Source of the DNA: Flavobacterium sp. W4I14
GTDB lineage: Bacteria > Bacteroidota > Bacteroidia > Sphingobacteriales > Sphingobacteriaceae
Assembly (NCBI GenBank): GCA_030817875.1
Contig: JAUSZU010000001.1
Span: 3,596,001 to 3,660,000 of the forward strand
Length of the DNA stretch: 64,000 bases
Direction of reading: 5' to 3'
Positions 8,620 to 17,782 of this stretch are shown here, one piece after another. The notes beneath the pieces are model-generated. The model was not told the DNA's origin. It searched no databases and saw only the letters and a list, made by a program, of their open reading frames with translations. The translations under genes were made by a program, and so were the position numbers. Position 1 is the stretch's first letter. Each line of letters begins with the position of its first letter.

Positions 8620-9288
8620 TCAATTAAATATTTGCCCTTCGCGATAATCGTGGTTTATACTTTCCAGCTTACCTGCCTTGAAATGAAGGGTTACTGTTGA
8701 AGATCCGCTGATGCTTGCACTTATAAAGTTTGAAAAACCAAACTGCCAGTCATCGTGATTATTCATATCCGGATCATACGGTTTGTTTAGTGGCTTATCG
8801 GAAAGTACAAATCCATAAGTTGCATAGGTTGGTAACTGATGGATTTTGATCAGCTTTGCTGTTAAACCTGAAACAGGGTCATCAACTTTTATTGCGGTAT
8901 CATCAGTCACATTTTCTGGCCATTTGCTTACTGGTGTGGTGAGGCCACCGCCCGTGGCAATCTGCTGCACTTTATCTCCGCTAAAAAACAGCACTACACG
9001 GTCTAAAGTTCCGGTATTGTTATAAACAGTAAGCGCATAATAATAAGGAAGAAGTTGGCCCAGGCTTTCCGGTGAACTATAAGGCTTGTGGCCAAAAATA
9101 GCCACATGCTGAAAGTCGAGGCTTGATCCTGCCTTTTGCAGTTGGGTGTACACTTCAGCATGTGAGCTGCCTATCTTTATTCCCCATTTTTCTCCTTTGG
9201 TTATGGTTTCAGAATAATTTCCCTGTTTTTCCTTTTTACATCCGGCGGTGCAAAATAATACGAGCAAAATTGGTAAGATTTTTTTCAT
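8620..9288 (-). CDS. Lipoprotein of unknown function, BamE-like start
   Basis: A lipoprotein signal (residues 1-17, ending CTAGCKK) anchors this 222-residue protein, most likely in the outer or inner membrane facing the periplasm. The segment GIKIGSSHAEVYTQLQKAG resembles the short helix-strand module of SmpA/BamE-type lipoproteins, but the remainder (DRVVLFFSGDKVQQI, then GKLESINHDY) is not typical, so only a structural likeness is suggested. The ATG at 9288 begins a clean signal. It is flanked by a palindromic repeat downstream and is divergent from another small lipoprotein gene. Confidence 0.65.
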   Translation of the reverse strand: MKKILPILLVLFCTAGCKKEKQGNYSETITKGEKWGIKIGSSHAEVYTQLQKAGSSLDFQHVAIFGHKPYSSPESLGQLLPYYYALTVYNNTGTLDRVVLFFSGDKVQQIATGGGLTTPVSKWPENVTDDTAIKVDDPVSGLTAKLIKIHQLPTYATYGFVLSDKPLNKPYDPDMNNHDDWQFGFSNFISASISGSSTVTLHFKAGKLESINHDYREGQIFN

Positions 9289-9410
9289 GAATGCTTAGTG
9301 TTAATTTAAGGTATAAACGTGTATATAGCGTTACTTGCTACAAGCTGAGGTAAATAAATCAAATGTACCTATTCAGCTATCAAATTACAGATAGCCGGGC
9401 TAGCGCATAT

Positions 9411-9418
9411 TAGATTTG
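9411..9418 (+). promoter_or_regulatory. Promoter -7 element (TAGATTTG)
   Basis: TAGATTTG fits TAnnTTTG exactly and would place the start of transcription near 9425, 40 bases before the ATG at 9465. No TTG is seen 19 bases upstream, so the -33 side is weak. Confidence 0.45.
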
Positions 9419-9464
9419 CGAATTCCTTTTGGTTTATTTAACTTCAATTATCTAAAGGCCGGAT

Positions 9465-9917
9465 ATGAAACGTATTTTATTGCTGCTATGTATCATCATC
9501 AATATATCGGGTTGCAAAAAAGACACCGATAATACCACGAAAGAAACCCTGAATGGCAAATGGTCTACAGGTGGGTATGACCTCGAGCTTTATAATTCTT
9601 CGGGAGTCAAAGTTAGCCATATCGTGGCAGATGCCGTAAAATCGTACTGGACATTTGATGATAAACAGGTAAAAGTTTCTACTGATATGAATACATCGGT
9701 AAAGTTTTCAGACTATATCCTGAGGCGAAATGCAGATAACCGTATCCTCACTTTTAGCAATCCTAATTTTGCCGCACAGGCCACTTGGAGCATTGTAGCA
9801 CAGACCGATCAGTACATGCGGATTAGTGCTGAGATAACGGATAAACAATCGCTTATTTACGGAACTAACCAAATTGCTGCAAGAGGTGTGATGAATATCT
9901 ACCTCACAAAGGAATAA
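9465..9917 (+). CDS. Small lipoprotein, lipocalin-like
   Basis: The 150-residue protein has a lipoprotein signal (MKRILLLLCIIINISGCKKD) followed by a strand-rich domain with the small pattern often seen in Bacteroidota lipocalin-like lipoproteins: LNGKWSTGGYDLELYNSSG near the start, then YWTFDDKQVKVSTD and RILTFSNPNF. That assignment rests on pattern only. The family members are thought to bind small ligands or simply fill the periplasm, and none is specific. It is probably transcribed alone from a TAGATTTG promoter, divergent from another lipoprotein gene. Confidence 0.65.
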   Translation: MKRILLLLCIIINISGCKKDTDNTTKETLNGKWSTGGYDLELYNSSGVKVSHIVADAVKSYWTFDDKQVKVSTDMNTSVKFSDYILRRNADNRILTFSNPNFAAQATWSIVAQTDQYMRISAEITDKQSLIYGTNQIAARGVMNIYLTKE

Positions 9918-9964
9918 ATCTGATCATCTCCAGTCAAGTTAAACGATTAGCAGTATTTGGTTGC

Positions 9965-10744
9965 TTATTCAGAGAAAACCGTTGTCGGATCCAATTTTTT
10001 AAAAAGATAAGGCGGGTGTTGTGGCAAAGTACCATGGCTAACTGCAGCAGGCATATCCTCTTTCATGGTATTAATATCTTCAACCGTTACCTTTCTGTTT
10101 AAAACATCATATATTGCCCTGGTTTGCTGTCCTGCACCCGCGTTAAACGTTTCCATATAAGTAAAAACAAGTTCGTTATCTATAAAACGGTACCTGGTTT
10201 CGCGGTTACCTACCGGACCGCTACCGTAAGTGGATATAATTAAATTTCTTTTTTGATCTATGCTGATGTCTTCACTGTCATATTGCTGGTAATCGCCATT
10301 AATATAGGCTGCGCCAATGGCCAGCCAGGAGCTGGCGTATAAATGGAACCCACCTTCCGGCTGTTTCAACAAAACTAAGGTAGGGCGCAAATCTGTACTG
10401 TCTGTCTTATTCTGGAGCACTAAAACTACATCTTCCAGTTCGTCATTATTTAAAAGGCCTTTGGTATCCATTGCAATTTTATACGATCCCGGAACAAAAT
10501 CTTCAATAGTGTTTCCGCTTTGTGAAAATTCGGTCTGCGTCGCTTCATTCGGACTTTCAGTTTCAGGTTTAAATGTAACGGCTTGTGTATCGCGCACAGC
10601 CTCAACAACACGGTCAGCGTTACTGCTTGCCGTATGCAGAGGTTTCATACCCGTGCTAAACCAATGCAGTTTATACATCAACGCAATGGCTACCAACATC
10701 ATGAACGCTAAAATCCCGAGGATAATTTTAGTTTGTTTCTTCAT
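9965..10744 (-). CDS. Membrane-anchored hypothetical protein, 259 aa
   Basis: One N-terminal membrane helix (residues 7-25, IILGILAFMMLVAIALMYKL) anchors a periplasmic domain after a polar linker. The segment GLLNNDELEDVVLVLQNK has the acidic loop pattern of repeat-type integrin-like (FG-GAP) proteins, and the rest (SGPVGNRETRYRFIDNELVF) is strand-rich. I cannot name the family; similar proteins annotated as hypothetical are common in Sphingobacteriaceae. It follows the next gene upstream by 30 bases on the same strand, so the two are likely co-transcribed. Confidence 0.6.
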   Translation of the reverse strand: MKKQTKIILGILAFMMLVAIALMYKLHWFSTGMKPLHTASSNADRVVEAVRDTQAVTFKPETESPNEATQTEFSQSGNTIEDFVPGSYKIAMDTKGLLNNDELEDVVLVLQNKTDSTDLRPTLVLLKQPEGGFHLYASSWLAIGAAYINGDYQQYDSEDISIDQKRNLIISTYGSGPVGNRETRYRFIDNELVFTYMETFNAGAGQQTRAIYDVLNRKVTVEDINTMKEDMPAAVSHGTLPQHPPYLFKKLDPTTVFSE

Positions 10745-10774
10745 CGATTGTTTATGGTTAATCTCTTGCAGCTT

Positions 10775-11368
10775 TTATTTATTTTTTAGCTGGTAACTAT
10801 TGTAAATAGCAACACATTTCGCCTCGTAGCTAAAATTAATATCATCGCCAAAGGTTTGCAGATAGGTTTTCGGGAACACCATTGTAGCTGTGACAAGGGG
10901 CAATTTAACAATCTTATTGTTGCGCACCACATTAAAATGTGCACTGTATTTGTTTGTCAACAGATCTACACTCGAGTTACCTCCGTTTTCACCCGAGTAT
11001 GTGCCACTTAACTCGTAGTCTGTTCTTTTCATTTTTACCAGCTGCATCTTTTTAGCTGTTTTATTGTACTCAAACACGCTTATAAAGCCCGATCGCCCGT
11101 AATCGTTCCAAAACTCGAAACCTTTTTTTGTAGCCACCAGCATATTGCCAAAATTAAGATGTGTGATGGTCTTGCTCACTATTTTCTTATACTGCTGTGT
11201 AGACAAACTGCACTCCAGCCTGCGCATATCGCTATTGACCGAAATAGTGTCTTTTTTCAGGTCGAAATCAAAATCTTTCACAATCCGCCGTGTGGCCTGT
11301 GCAGTTACCGAAATGGAAATGCCTGATAAAAACAAAGCAAAAATGTATTTCATTAAAAATTTATTCAC
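10775..11368 (-). CDS. Secreted hypothetical protein, 197 aa
   Basis: The N-terminus is a signal peptide; the best start is the second methionine (MKYIFALFLSGISISVTAQ), with cleavage after TAQ, so the first five residues may be untranslated. The mature 175 residues are strand-rich (NKIVKLPLVTATMVFPKTYL), with an aspartate-rich stretch near the start (KDFDFDLKKD). The family is not recognised. The gene is the first of a two-gene minus-strand unit, with 30 bases between this stop and the next ATG. Confidence 0.6.
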   Translation of the reverse strand: MNKFLMKYIFALFLSGISISVTAQATRRIVKDFDFDLKKDTISVNSDMRRLECSLSTQQYKKIVSKTITHLNFGNMLVATKKGFEFWNDYGRSGFISVFEYNKTAKKMQLVKMKRTDYELSGTYSGENGGNSSVDLLTNKYSAHFNVVRNNKIVKLPLVTATMVFPKTYLQTFGDDINFSYEAKCVAIYNSYQLKNK

Positions 11369-11610
11369 GATAGGTTATTTGTATGCTTTTAAGCTTGTAA
11401 ATAGCAAATGCTGAATTGAAATTATTTAATTTTTATTGAAGAACAGTAAAAAATTTCATTAAATTCTCTCTGGCATTAATGCGCTCGCATTTTTTAAGGT
11501 TCATTGTAAGTGAAATAGCCAAAGCCACCGGCCGTGAAATCAATTCTAATCCTTATTTTTGGCAACATATATCTTTAACAGAGGATATTCCCAATACTTC
11601 TTTAAATCCA

Positions 11611-13971
11611 ATGATCACAATGAATAATTTCCCGGTAGTCATCCGAAATCTGATTCCCCTACTTTTTACCTTTCTTGTTACCGGCAATGCATTTGCACAA
11701 AAAGACAGGCTAACAGATAAGGGCCAGGATATATCTATTCTTTCAGATTCTGCCACACTAACTAAAGGCGATTATCTTGCACACCTGGAAAAAGTATTTG
11801 AAACCGTAAATAAAGTTCCGGTAACCGTTGGTTCATTTAAAAAACTTAAGCCAATAGAGGCACATTTAACTCAGGATGAAGCTGCATTGGCACTGCTTAA
11901 AAGCCGGTTAACGCAAAGTGACAGATCCCCTAACCTGCAAAACCTGCAGATGGATCAAACCCTGCTGGAAGAATTACAGAGCAATAATAAAGATTGTTTG
12001 GCAGATCTTGATGAATATGAAAAGGAGTTGCGGGCTTTGAAAACAGAAATTCTTAACCTGCGCAAAGATACCGTACTGATTAAATTATTTACCGTACCTG
12101 CGGTCCAGACTATGTTTAAAGATCAGTTTGCTGAGTTAAAGAAGAAGCGTATAGTGATGGATAGCCTACTGAAAACGACTACCTTATCAATCAACAACCT
12201 TCAGGCCAGAACCTCTTCTAACCTCATCAATATTAAGGAGTTGATGTACCTTACCGATAGTCAGCTCGATGCCGTGAGCATTAAAGCTTTTGGTAAAGAG
12301 CGCCGTTATTTGTGGGAAACAGTAAACAGACCGGCCAATAAAAGCATGGGCTTCCGTAGGTTTATTAAAGGGGAGCAAGAAATATCGGGTTATTATTTTG
12401 TGTATACCAGAAGCAGCCGATTGTTATTGCTTTTTACCTGTACCATATTCTTCCTTTGGGTATTCTTCAATTTTAGAAGCGTAAAACAGCGGGGCCGCTT
12501 AGAAACCCTTGATGGTTTTTCACTGATCAGTCCGCAGCCTTACTTAATTACTTTTATCATGCTCTTTGCATTGGCGCCAATATTCGATCTGAGGGCGCCC
12601 GCACTTTACATCGAAGCTGTTGAGCTTATACTAGCCATTTTGCTCACTGTATTTTTCCGCAAAAAGCTAGGCTCAAAGTTGTTTTACTATTGGTGCATAT
12701 TTGTGGTACTTCTTCTTGCTCCCGTTTTTTTACGCCTTTTGGGTATGCCACCAAGATACCAGCGTTGGCTGCTGCTGTTCTTAACCACCAGCTCCGTTGC
12801 CTATGGCATTATGGTATGGAAAATGCTCGATGAGAAAACCAAAAGATACAGAATGATCCTCACCACGGGTTTTATTTATGTCAGCTTTGCCATCATTGCC
12901 ACCTTTTGTAATCTATTTGGCCGCTTTACCCTCACGCAGATTTTTTATTCAACCGGGGTAAGCTCGCTCTTAAATGCCATATCGTTAACCATCCTGGCCA
13001 AAGTATTGGTAGAGGCCTTTTTACTCCAGATGAAAAGCAGCAGGATCCGTAAAGGATTTCCAGAGTATTTTGATTGGCAGCCTGTAATTACCGGACTTAA
13101 AAGGCTAACCGGCATTGGTGCTACCATTATCTGGTTTGTAATATTTACCACCAACCTGAATATTTTTAATGGACTATACGAATCGGTAATGGAAATCCTC
13201 ACCGAAAAAAGAGCCATAGGCAATTTCTCTTTTACCTTTGGCGGTATCGTGTTGTTTTTGGGCATAATCTGGATTGCCAACTTTTTGCAGAAATACATTG
13301 CCTATTTCTTTGGCGATACAGGTGATGATAGTTTTGATGATAACAAAGGAGAGCGTTCGAAATTACTCGTAACCCGTTTGGTGTTATTAATTGGCGGCTT
13401 TTTAATCGCCGTTGCAGCCTCCGGACTGCCAATTGATAAAATAACGGTTATTCTTGGTGCACTGGGTGTGGGGATTGGGTTAGGCTTACAGAATATTGTA
13501 AGCAATTTTGTATCGGGGATTATCCTTATTTTTGATAAAACCATCCGAATAGGCGACATTGTGGAGCTGAGCAATAAAAAAGGAAGGGTAAAGGAAATCG
13601 GCGTACGCTCCAGCACCCTACTCAGCGACGAAGGCGCCGAAATTATTATCCCCAACGGTTCTATTTTATCGAACAACATCATCAACTGGACACTGAGTAA
13701 CAACCAGATGCGGGTAGATATTTCTTTATTGATTGCAAAACCCTTTAACTCTACCGAAGTAGTAAACCTGATCAGAGAAATTATTGTAGAGAACAGCAAT
13801 GTTTTTATCAGCAAAGAACCGATTATTATGATCAGTCCGGTAAGTAAGCTAAACAGTACCATCAATATTTATTTCTGGTGCAAGGATATATCAAAAGCCG
13901 ATTTGACCAGAAGCATGATCAATGCACAGATATTTGAGGCATTTGAGCAGAAAGGGATCGAAATCCTTTAA
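11611..13971 (+). CDS. Large mechanosensitive channel of the MscS family
   Basis: This inner-membrane channel should open under membrane tension to release solutes during osmotic down-shock. From the ATG at 11611 it has 786 residues: a signal-like helix (ending GNAFAQ), a periplasmic coiled-coil region to about 260, about eight membrane helices at 290-560, then the MscS core. The pore helix is GALGVGIGLGLQNIVSNF at about residue 615, followed by the beta domain (RIGDIVELSNKKGRVKEIG and AEIIIPNGSILS). The open frame begins 44 codons earlier, at 11479. However, a perfect promoter element TATTTTTG lies inside that stretch at 11554-11561, and the upstream codons look non-coding. The length and layout resemble MscK or YbdG-like large members. 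Confidence 0.85.
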   Translation: MITMNNFPVVIRNLIPLLFTFLVTGNAFAQKDRLTDKGQDISILSDSATLTKGDYLAHLEKVFETVNKVPVTVGSFKKLKPIEAHLTQDEAALALLKSRLTQSDRSPNLQNLQMDQTLLEELQSNNKDCLADLDEYEKELRALKTEILNLRKDTVLIKLFTVPAVQTMFKDQFAELKKKRIVMDSLLKTTTLSINNLQARTSSNLINIKELMYLTDSQLDAVSIKAFGKERRYLWETVNRPANKSMGFRRFIKGEQEISGYYFVYTRSSRLLLLFTCTIFFLWVFFNFRSVKQRGRLETLDGFSLISPQPYLITFIMLFALAPIFDLRAPALYIEAVELILAILLTVFFRKKLGSKLFYYWCIFVVLLLAPVFLRLLGMPPRYQRWLLLFLTTSSVAYGIMVWKMLDEKTKRYRMILTTGFIYVSFAIIATFCNLFGRFTLTQIFYSTGVSSLLNAISLTILAKVLVEAFLLQMKSSRIRKGFPEYFDWQPVITGLKRLTGIGATIIWFVIFTTNLNIFNGLYESVMEILTEKRAIGNFSFTFGGIVLFLGIIWIANFLQKYIAYFFGDTGDDSFDDNKGERSKLLVTRLVLLIGGFLIAVAASGLPIDKITVILGALGVGIGLGLQNIVSNFVSGIILIFDKTIRIGDIVELSNKKGRVKEIGVRSSTLLSDEGAEIIIPNGSILSNNIINWTLSNNQMRVDISLLIAKPFNSTEVVNLIREIIVENSNVFISKEPIIMISPVSKLNSTINIYFWCKDISKADLTRSMINAQIFEAFEQKGIEIL

Positions 13972-14085
13972 TTACACTAATTGAGGCGGGATAAATGCCG
14001 GGTTGATCTCCTATAAATTTCAGGACGATGGTAATTTAACGGGACTAAGATAAGTGTTTGAAAAATGATTCGACTATACGCTTCC

Positions 14086-14397
14086 CTATAAGAAGAAACA
14101 AAAAAAACAAACGACCATTAGTGCGAATAAAAGCACAACAAAAAAAGAAATTTTTCTATCCTTCTTAAAATACCGCCATATCTGTTCAAAAATAATGGCC
14201 AAAAACCAGATCACTACTACTGCAGCGGCCAAAACGATATAACCAACTGGCCCCATGGTATGGCGGTGTTCATTTGCAGTGCAAAGCGCATGGGGATTGT
14301 AGGTAAACTCCATTAACAGATATATCGCTAGCAAGGGCAATACCAAAAAAGCCAGCCGAACCAGTATCTGCCTGACTAAAGTTTTCTTAATACCCAT
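14086..14397 (-). CDS. Small membrane protein, 103 aa
   Basis: Three hydrophobic helices are visible, at about residues 12-30, 48-70 and 82-102, with positive charges between the second and third (EQIWRYFKKDRK), which would place that loop inside. A short histidine-bearing loop (TANEHRHTMGP) lies between the first two. I do not recognise the family. It stands alone, tail to tail with the mechanosensitive channel gene and divergent from the MOSC gene. Confidence 0.6.
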   Translation of the reverse strand: MGIKKTLVRQILVRLAFLVLPLLAIYLLMEFTYNPHALCTANEHRHTMGPVGYIVLAAAVVVIWFLAIIFEQIWRYFKKDRKISFFVVLLFALMVVCFFCFFL

Positions 14398-14513
14398 TTG
14401 TTGTTACACCGCTTGTTTTTAAGGAATAAGTTGGTTTTCTAATATTCTTATTCCCGAAGATAATTCAATTCCGCTAAACAGCTAAATCCAAAATGTCTTT
14501 TTATCTTTAAAGC

Positions 14514-15329
14514 ATGAACAAACTTCTCCTTTCTGAAATCAATATTTATCCAATTAAATCATTGGGTGGTATCCGGCTTGAAAAAGCACAGCTTGAAGAA
14601 AAAGGCCTCCAATATGATAGAAGATGGATGCTTGTTGATGAAGAAGGTATCTTTATTACCCAACGGAAACATTTTGAACTGGCACTGCTACAGGTGGATA
14701 TTGGGGATGGTAAATTAACCGTTTCCCATAAAACATTACCTGAGCAAAATATATCATTTTCTTTGGATGAAGATACTGGCGAACAGTTATCCGTTGTAAT
14801 ATGGAACGATACCGCCACCGCACTTGAAGTAAATAAAGCCGTAAGCGATTGGTTTTCCAATTTCCTAAAATTTAAGGTGAGATTGGTAAAAATGCCTTTA
14901 ACTGAAAAAAGGCTGGTCGATCGGGATTATGCTTCGAATGATGAAGTGGTCAGTTTTGCCGATGGCTATCCCTGCCTGCTTATCGGCCAATCGTCGCTTG
15001 ATGGGCTTAATGAAAAGCTCGATGATCCAATCCGAATGGACCGTTTCCGCCCAAATTTTGTTTTTACCGGTGGGGAGCCACATGTTGAGGATAGTTTCAA
15101 AACCTTTCACATTGGTGAGGTATTGTTTTCGGCAGTAAAACCATGCGCCAGATGCGTGCTCATTACTATCGATCAGCAAACTGGCGAAAAAGGACAGGAA
15201 CCATTAAGAACATTGGCCAGCTACCGTACAGTAGGTAAAAAGGTCATGTTCGGCCAGAACTTACTTCATCAACAACCGGGGATTATCCGTGTTGGCGATG
15301 AGGTAAAGGTTGTAGACTGGAAAAACTGA
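14514..15329 (+). CDS. MOSC-domain molybdoprotein (YcbX/mARC-like)
   Basis: The 271-residue protein has an N-terminal beta-barrel MOSC_N domain (IYPIKSLGGIRLEKA, YDRRWMLVDEEG) followed by a MOSC domain (RFRPNFVFTGG, then KPCARCVLITIDQQTG). In YcbX and mitochondrial mARC enzymes the MOSC domain holds the molybdenum cofactor through a conserved cysteine and reduces N-hydroxylated bases. The CARC motif near residue 212 fits that cysteine. The extra [2Fe-2S] domain that E. coli YcbX carries at its end is absent, so a separate electron donor would be needed. It acts in the cytoplasm. The neighbour downstream is an unknown membrane protein, and the two may form one transcript with a 38-base gap. 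Confidence 0.85.
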   Translation: MNKLLLSEINIYPIKSLGGIRLEKAQLEEKGLQYDRRWMLVDEEGIFITQRKHFELALLQVDIGDGKLTVSHKTLPEQNISFSLDEDTGEQLSVVIWNDTATALEVNKAVSDWFSNFLKFKVRLVKMPLTEKRLVDRDYASNDEVVSFADGYPCLLIGQSSLDGLNEKLDDPIRMDRFRPNFVFTGGEPHVEDSFKTFHIGEVLFSAVKPCARCVLITIDQQTGEKGQEPLRTLASYRTVGKKVMFGQNLLHQQPGIIRVGDEVKVVDWKN

Positions 15330-15367
15330 TACTAACCTCTTATCGCATAAGTTTTTAATCGGGAAAC

Positions 15368-16366
15368 ATGAGTGGAACTATTATTTCTAAAATATTGCTG
15401 GCTATTGTAGTTGGCAGTGCATTTGGGCTGTTTTATACGCTCCTGCTAAATCTGCACGGTTTTACCAGGCTGAAGTATAAACATGTAGCCATCTCCATCG
15501 CTTTAATTCTATTTCTATTAGGCCTGTACAGTTTTGAAGCTGCAGGCATAGGTTGTTTTATTATTGGTATAGGGATTTTCATCCTCGCTATAGCATTCAT
15601 AGCAAGAGGTACGGCCGATTCGCTCAAAGCGCTTTCAGCCAAATTCTCATCTGGCGACAACAAAACACAGGACAATGAAGATCTCCGGCTTAACAACACA
15701 GCTTTCAGCAGTTATGTTGGCGTGGTATTTCATCTTGTGATTATTGTTCTCATCTGCCTATCGATATTTACCTATGCTGATGATACTATATTGGACCAGG
15801 CAAAAATGGACAGGTTGATCAGTGATGCTGTTTTTCAGTTTTCGAGTACAATTATGCTTATGCTGCTAGGCGTATTTAATCCCTTTGTTCCCGCTTCGTT
15901 AAGGTTATTAAGCATTGCCGATCATATTGACAGCCTTAAATACCCTAAACTCTACCTCATGCTTTCGGGCAAAAAATTCTGGACAGTTTTAAAAAGTCTG
16001 ATCTGCCTGGCCATTATTTTATACTTCATTTTCCAGGGCTATTTTGGCCTTTTGGTGTGGGATAGTACAGCGCCTTATATGAATGCATATATTTTCATTA
16101 TCGGTCTTTTTATCTTTATCAATCTGGTGGAAATGATCCGTAGACCTGAAGTTTTTTTTCAAAAAAACCTGTTCAGGATAACGATGTTACTGCGGTCGGC
16201 TTTTGTGAGCATTTTCGTAAGTGCCATCCTGGTTTTCTCTACTTTGGTTATTTCTACAGCAGTTGGTGCCGATATTGATAAACTTAAAGTAAGTTCAGAA
16301 GCGATACTTTTTCTTGGTTTTAATATTGTAATGTGTTACAATGAGTTTAGGCTGGCCAGGGCTTAG
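15368..16366 (+). CDS. Multi-pass membrane protein of unknown function
   Basis: The 332-residue protein has about eight or nine hydrophobic segments, including ILLAIVVGSAFGLFYTLLL near the start and YIFIIGLFIFINLVEMI near residue 240. A soluble loop with many charged residues (DSLKALSAKFSSGDNKTQ) lies at about residue 78-105. No transporter or enzyme signature could be found. Its start lies 38 bases after the MOSC gene. Membrane topology is the only secure statement. Confidence 0.6.
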   Translation: MSGTIISKILLAIVVGSAFGLFYTLLLNLHGFTRLKYKHVAISIALILFLLGLYSFEAAGIGCFIIGIGIFILAIAFIARGTADSLKALSAKFSSGDNKTQDNEDLRLNNTAFSSYVGVVFHLVIIVLICLSIFTYADDTILDQAKMDRLISDAVFQFSSTIMLMLLGVFNPFVPASLRLLSIADHIDSLKYPKLYLMLSGKKFWTVLKSLICLAIILYFIFQGYFGLLVWDSTAPYMNAYIFIIGLFIFINLVEMIRRPEVFFQKNLFRITMLLRSAFVSIFVSAILVFSTLVISTAVGADIDKLKVSSEAILFLGFNIVMCYNEFRLARA

Positions 16367-16390
16367 ATTGTTACGGTCTTCCTTTTATTG

Positions 16391-16936
16391 TTATTGATAA
16401 CTTGTAAGGATAAATGTAAGCATGCCCGGAACATTTGCATGCATATTTTGATGATCGCTTGAGGCAATTTCAAAACCCATTTTTTCGAGTAGTTTTACAG
16501 AAGGCGGGTTATCGCTTGATGGGCAAGCAATAATGGTTTTAACGCCCATTACCTCAAATGCATACCGGAGTATACAGGTAATGATCTCTACCATTATACC
16601 TTTACCCTGAAACTCCGGAAGCAACTCATACCCAATTTCCACGGTCTCGTTCTGGAGATCAAAATTCCATAGGCAGGCTGCACCTATCATAGCGTTATCA
16701 CCCTTATAAGAAGCAACCCAGTATATAGATTCATCATTATTGATCAGGTTATCGATTTTATTGATATATGCAATGGCTTCATTGATATGAAGGAAGGGTG
16801 CCTTGCCCGTTAAAACAGCCACCTCAACATCCGAACGCAATTGATAAATTACAGGAGCATCTTCCAACGAAAGCTTGCGAAGTGCCAATCTATCGGTTTC
16901 GAGTATAGGGAAAGTGGAAAAATCGAGTGGTTTCAT
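16391..16936 (-). CDS. GNAT-family N-acetyltransferase (RimJ-like)
   Basis: The 181-residue protein has the layout of the RimJ/RimL-like acetyltransferases: LETDRLALRKLSLEDAPVIYQL at the start, ENETVEIGYELLPEFQGKGIM holding the acetyl-CoA-binding region (here QGKGI in place of the usual R/Q-x-x-G-x-G/A), and CILRYAFEVMGVKTIIACPSSDN after it. The reaction would be transfer of an acetyl group from acetyl-CoA to an amine on a protein N-terminus or a small molecule; the substrate is not known. It stands alone and faces the preceding gene. Confidence 0.85.
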   Translation of the reverse strand: MKPLDFSTFPILETDRLALRKLSLEDAPVIYQLRSDVEVAVLTGKAPFLHINEAIAYINKIDNLINNDESIYWVASYKGDNAMIGAACLWNFDLQNETVEIGYELLPEFQGKGIMVEIITCILRYAFEVMGVKTIIACPSSDNPPSVKLLEKMGFEIASSDHQNMHANVPGMLTFILTSYQ

Positions 16937-17134
16937 CTGGTTAACTTAAGGAAGAATTGCTGTAGTCGAGATTATTATCTAGCGGAAGATAACGATTTTT
17001 TCCATATGAATTAAGTTTCTCGATCAGTGCAGGGCCAATATAATTAATTACCACTTAAAGGTACTTGCTGGCAGGCAGCATCGGCCCCGGCTCACCGCAA
17101 AAAGCCCCAAAGGAGAGCCTGGCTTTACCTTTTA

Positions 17135-17233
17135 GGTAACCAAAAGGTAAAGAAAAGGTAACCCAGGGGTTAACTTGGGGTTAACTTGGTAGCAAGAAAG
17201 GGTAAAGAACAGGTAAAGAAAGGGTAAACAAAT
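17135..17233. repeat. 11-base tandem array, nine units
   Basis: Nine consecutive 11-base units start at 17135, 17146, 17157, 17168, 17179, 17190, 17201, 17212 and 17223. Most begin GGTAA or GGTTAA, for example GGTAACCAAAA, GGTAAAGAAAA, GGTTAACTTGG (twice in a row) and GGTAAAGAAAG. The sixth unit (TAGCAAGAAAG) has drifted. The array lies in an 846-base gap between the acetyltransferase gene and the GH2 gene, on no gene. The exact 11-base spacing holds without indels. Confidence 0.75.
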
Positions 17234-17335
17234 ATTAGCATATTTCCCTGCCCTACACAGAGTACCCTTTCGGTTTGCGGGCTGCTTAAACCCTCATTTA
17301 TAATGAATTTTCTTAAAAATCACTAATGAAGGTAT

Positions 17336-17435
17336 CGTCATCTCCGTAGTGTTCCAAAGGAACTCCTTCGGAGGAGAGATCTTTTAACATAGTCCAAAGA
17401 TCTCTCCATTTCGCTGCGCTCCAGTCGAAATGACG
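17336..17435. repeat. Palindromic intergenic repeat
   Basis: The arms begin CGTCATCTCC at 17336 and end CGAAATGACG at 17435; inside, GGAGAGATCTTTT and AAAGATCTCTCC pair again. It belongs to the same family as the repeats at 8488, 19782, 23305 and 29892. Confidence 0.7.
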
Positions 17436-17534
17436 TCCAATTTTAGAAATTTGTCATTAATAGGAGTAATTTATTTTATAAAAATCCATATAAATCACAG
17501 AGGTTTTTTTTTGCAGCGATAGGCTTCGAAGAAT

Positions 17535-17683
17535 CGTCATTGCGAGAAGGCTCTTTCAGCCGACGAAGCAATCTTACAACGATCGCTACCAGCGTGCGCA
17601 TTAAGATTATTCATTTGTGCCGTTGTTTTTAAAGGCATTCATGAGCTCGCTTCGTTCGGTTATCTTCGTTCCTCGCAATGACG
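17535..17683. repeat. Palindromic intergenic repeat, second class
   Basis: The outer arms CGTCATTGCGAG (from 17535) and CTCGCAATGACG (to 17683) pair exactly over about 150 bases. The arm sequence differs from the CGTCATCTCGA class, so at least two repeat families are mixed in this gap. Confidence 0.7.
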
Positions 17684-17782
17684 ACCTTTCTTAAGAGAGA
17701 TCTGTCAATGGTATTCTGTCTAATCTACAGACATAATTGCAGCACCTTATATGCTGATAAAACAAAAGTTTTAAATGATAAG

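Noticed and set aside
11479..11610. Upstream 44-codon extension of the MscS gene
   Set aside because: A TAnnTTTG promoter element lies inside the stretch and the codons do not look like a protein start.
13302..13865. 187-residue antisense frame inside the MscS gene
   Set aside because: It lies opposite a strong coding region and its serine- and isoleucine-rich composition is that of a shadow frame.
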